From CAYMJK01 sp043101635 (GTDB taxonomy: Bacteria > Planctomycetota > Phycisphaerae > Phycisphaerales > UBA1924), in NCBI GenBank assembly GCA_043101635.1, contig JBICIE010000126.1:1-8266 (forward strand): a DNA stretch of 8,266 bases, read 5' to 3'. The notes beneath the pieces were generated by a model. The model made no database searches and was not told where the DNA came from. It was given only the letters and a program-made list of their open reading frames with translations. The translations under genes and the position numbers were made by a program. Below are positions 6,523 through 8,266 of this stretch, in pieces. Within the stretch, counting starts at the first letter, position 1; the number at the start of each line of letters is the position of its first letter.

Positions 6523-7443
6523 GTGGACGAACGCCAGGCACAGATCAAGGAAGGCGCCGGTCTCGAGGAATCGCGCGTCAATGTCGAGTTCGTCGACTTT
6601 CTCAAGAAGTGGAGCACGCCGGCGCTGCTGGTCGTGGCGGCGATCGTCGTCGGCATGTTCGCGCTGCGCAAGCTGGAGGAGCGGCGCCAGTCATACCTCG
6701 ACGCCGCCTTTGCCCAGTACGAGTCCGCGGCCCGGCCCAAGGGCGTCGGGCCCGATACGGCGCCGCTGACGTCGGTGGTGGCTATCAGCCCGTTCACGCT
6801 CCAGGGCGTCGCCGAGGAGTACGGCGACGTCAAGGGCGCCCGCTGGCTGTCGCGCCTGGCCGCGGCGGACACCTACATGACTGCGGTGCGCACGGGCGTG
6901 ACGCTGGGCGCGACGGTCATGGCCGACGGGACGGTCGCCGACCCGGAGCAGGACCTGCTCGGGCCCGAAGCCCGGACTGATTACCTGGAGCAGGCCCGCT
7001 CGTTGTACCGGGCGGTGCTTCAGGATACCGAGAACGATCCCAACGCCACGATCCACACGATTCGCGCGCTCTTCGGCATCGCCGCGGTGCAGGAGAGCGC
7101 TGGCGAACTGGAGGGGGCGCGCCAGTCGCTGGATCGCGTCGCGACGCTCGCCGCTGCGCGCGGCTTCGGCACGCTCGCCCGCCTTGCGGAGCGCCGCATC
7201 CAGACGCTGGACAGCCTCGAGACGCCCGTTGAACTGGTGTCCAGCGAGAGCCTGCCGGAGCTGCCCTGGCTGGCGCCTCCGCCGCCACCTGCGCCCGAAC
7301 AGCCGCGCGAGGCGCCCCCCGGCGCCCCCGGCGACGAGAGCCCGTTCGGCCCCATCCTGCCTCCCGCGCTGCCCGGTGACGGGGCGGCCGAGCCCGGTGA
7401 TGGAGGATCGCCCGCGTCCGGCGACGCCGGCGGCGGGGGGTGA
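6523..7443 (+). CDS. Membrane-anchored tetratricopeptide-like protein (YfgM type)
   Basis: A 306-residue one-pass membrane protein. Residues 1-31 are charged and should be cytoplasmic. Residues 32-49 (from TPALLVVAAIVVG) form the membrane helix. Residues 50-232 are helical and resemble the tetratricopeptide-like domain of YfgM, the E. coli protein that works with PpiD at the SecYEG translocon; helix pairs around 58-70, 105-125, 150-170, 176-195 and 196-230 fit this. The tail at 245-306 is rich in Pro, then in Gly and Asp, and is probably disordered. The overall order (N-terminal anchor then exported repeats) matches YfgM; the Pro/Gly tail does not. The GTG start has GAAGGA six bases upstream. 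The stop overlaps the start of the pseudouridine synthase gene. The role in envelope protein handling is inferred from the family alone; a different scaffold role cannot be excluded. Confidence 0.85.
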   Translation: MDERQAQIKEGAGLEESRVNVEFVDFLKKWSTPALLVVAAIVVGMFALRKLEERRQSYLDAAFAQYESAARPKGVGPDTAPLTSVVAISPFTLQGVAEEYGDVKGARWLSRLAAADTYMTAVRTGVTLGATVMADGTVADPEQDLLGPEARTDYLEQARSLYRAVLQDTENDPNATIHTIRALFGIAAVQESAGELEGARQSLDRVATLAAARGFGTLARLAERRIQTLDSLETPVELVSSESLPELPWLAPPPPPAPEQPREAPPGAPGDESPFGPILPPALPGDGAAEPGDGGSPASGDAGGGG

Positions 7444-8266
7444 GCGGACCGGGGGAAGTCTGCTGGAACCGCGACCTGCTGCTGCCCGGCGGCAAGGTCG
7501 ACCCCGAGGCGGTGCGGCGTGTTCTGGAGGACGCCGGGGAGGATGACCTCGACGCCCGGCGCGTGCTGTTCGTGCTGCAGCGCGATGTCCAGACGCGCCT
7601 GGACAAGTATCTGACCAGCCGCATCACGTTTCTCAGCCGCACACAGTTGCAGCGGGTGATCGAGTCGGGCGACGTGCTCGTCAACGGGCGGGCCGCCAAA
7701 CCCTCGACTTCGCTGCGACTCGGGGATGTGATCGATGTGATCATCCCCGCGCCGGCGCCGACGGAGATCCAGCCGGAGGAGATCCCGCTGGATGTCCTGT
7801 TCGAGGATGCGCACATCATTGTGCTGAACAAGCGCGCGGACATCATTGTGCATCCTGCGCGGTCGCACAACAGCGGAACCATGCTCAACGCGTTGGCGTG
7901 GCGGTTTGCGCACGAGAGCGGTGGGGAACTGAGCCCGGTCGGCAAGGACCTGGCGCGTCCGGGCGTGGTGCATCGGCTGGATCGCGACACCACAGGGTGC
8001 ATCGCGTTCGCGAAGACCGAGGAAGCGCACTGGAAGCTGGCGGTGCAGTTCGAGCGGCGCGAGGTGGACAAGCGCTACCTCGCGGTTGCGCACGGACATG
8101 TCGAGCCGGACGGGCAGGTAATCGATCTGCCGCTGGGGCCGCACCCGTCCAAGGAAAAGGGATACCGCGAGAAGCGCGTGGTGCGCTATGACGATCTGGG
8201 CAAGCCGAGCGTGACGGTGTGCCGCGTGCGCGAGCGGTACTCGGTGGGCCGATCGCTCCGCGATCG
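7440..8266 (+). CDS. RluD-family 23S rRNA pseudouridine synthase, incomplete at the right edge
   Basis: Converts uridine to pseudouridine in RNA; RluA/RluD-type enzymes with an S4 domain usually act on 23S rRNA, though the exact site cannot be read from sequence. Seen in 275 codons: an S4 RNA-binding domain at 52-100 (RLDKYLTSRITFLSRTQLQR, then GDVLVNGRAAKPS), a linker, and the synthase domain from about 117. That domain has VLNKRADIIVHPA at 128-140 and the catalytic motif HRLDRDTTG at 178-186, with Asp181 as the nucleophile. KRYLAVAHG follows at 211-219. The frame stays open to the window end; the expected C-terminal GRTHQIR motif lies beyond it. The GTG at 7440 is the first start after an in-frame TGA at 7398. 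It overlaps the upstream stop as GTGA and has a G-rich stretch just before it. This leaves about 50 residues before the S4 domain, longer than in many RluD proteins, so an internal GTG start is possible. Confidence 0.94.
   Translation, partial: MSGPGEVCWNRDLLLPGGKVDPEAVRRVLEDAGEDDLDARRVLFVLQRDVQTRLDKYLTSRITFLSRTQLQRVIESGDVLVNGRAAKPSTSLRLGDVIDVIIPAPAPTEIQPEEIPLDVLFEDAHIIVLNKRADIIVHPARSHNSGTMLNALAWRFAHESGGELSPVGKDLARPGVVHRLDRDTTGCIAFAKTEEAHWKLAVQFERREVDKRYLAVAHGHVEPDGQVIDLPLGPHPSKEKGYREKRVVRYDDLGKPSVTVCRVRERYSVGRSLRD

Noticed and set aside
8250..8266. Perfect inverted repeat CGATCGC-TCC-GCGATCG at the right edge, considered as an attachment site or HIP1-like element
   Set aside because: It lies inside the open frame of the pseudouridine synthase, is not repeated elsewhere as an array, and CGATCG words are frequent in this GC-rich window.
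1..8266. Insertion sequences, CRISPR arrays, tRNA or rRNA genes, phage or toxin-antitoxin genes
   Set aside because: No transposase or integrase motif, spaced direct repeats, tRNA cloverleaf or rRNA signature was seen. The window reads as ordinary chromosomal genes.

Overview
This is a GC-rich window (about 70% by eye). It looks like a chromosomal housekeeping region of a planctomycete, most likely of the Phycisphaerae. That placement is inferred, not tested. It rests on a very long secretin with a helical repeat N-terminus, a type III pantothenate kinase translationally coupled to a shrunken MnmE-like GTPase, a one-pass membrane tetratricopeptide-type protein, and uniformly high GC in all genes. 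I see no mobile element, CRISPR array, RNA gene or phage signature.

Layout. The left half is read leftward. A 344-residue protein of unknown function (4656 to 3622) is followed, after 259 bases, by an exported secretin of 1104 residues (3362 to 48). The secretin has its own good promoter (TTGCAA, 17 bases, TATTCT), a leader of about 160 bases rich in hairpins, a clear Shine-Dalgarno site, and a textbook intrinsic terminator at the window's left edge. The right half is read rightward from a 64-base divergent gap (4657-4720): coaX (4721-5491), an MnmE-like GTPase (5488-6471), a membrane-anchored YfgM-like protein (6523-7443), and an RluD-type pseudouridine synthase (7440 to the right edge, incomplete).

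How the genes relate. The rightward genes form two coupled pairs, each joined by a GTGA overlap in which the next gene starts inside the previous stop. The pairs are coaX with the GTPase, and the YfgM-like gene with the pseudouridine synthase. Between the pairs lie a strong hairpin at the end of the GTPase gene and a plausible sigma-70-type promoter that overlaps its stop codon. The second pair may therefore be transcribed separately. The themes are coenzyme A synthesis, a GTPase from a tRNA/ribosome-linked family, envelope protein handling and rRNA modification. The secretin serves the outer envelope, but no other secretion or pilus gene is visible.

The points most worth a second look are: a pantothenate kinase that has Ala where the family has the Asp of its DxGNT motif; an MnmE-derived GTPase without the tRNA-modifying C-terminus and with an altered G4 motif; a likely leaderless coaX transcript; and the unusually long N-terminal half and structured leader of the secretin.
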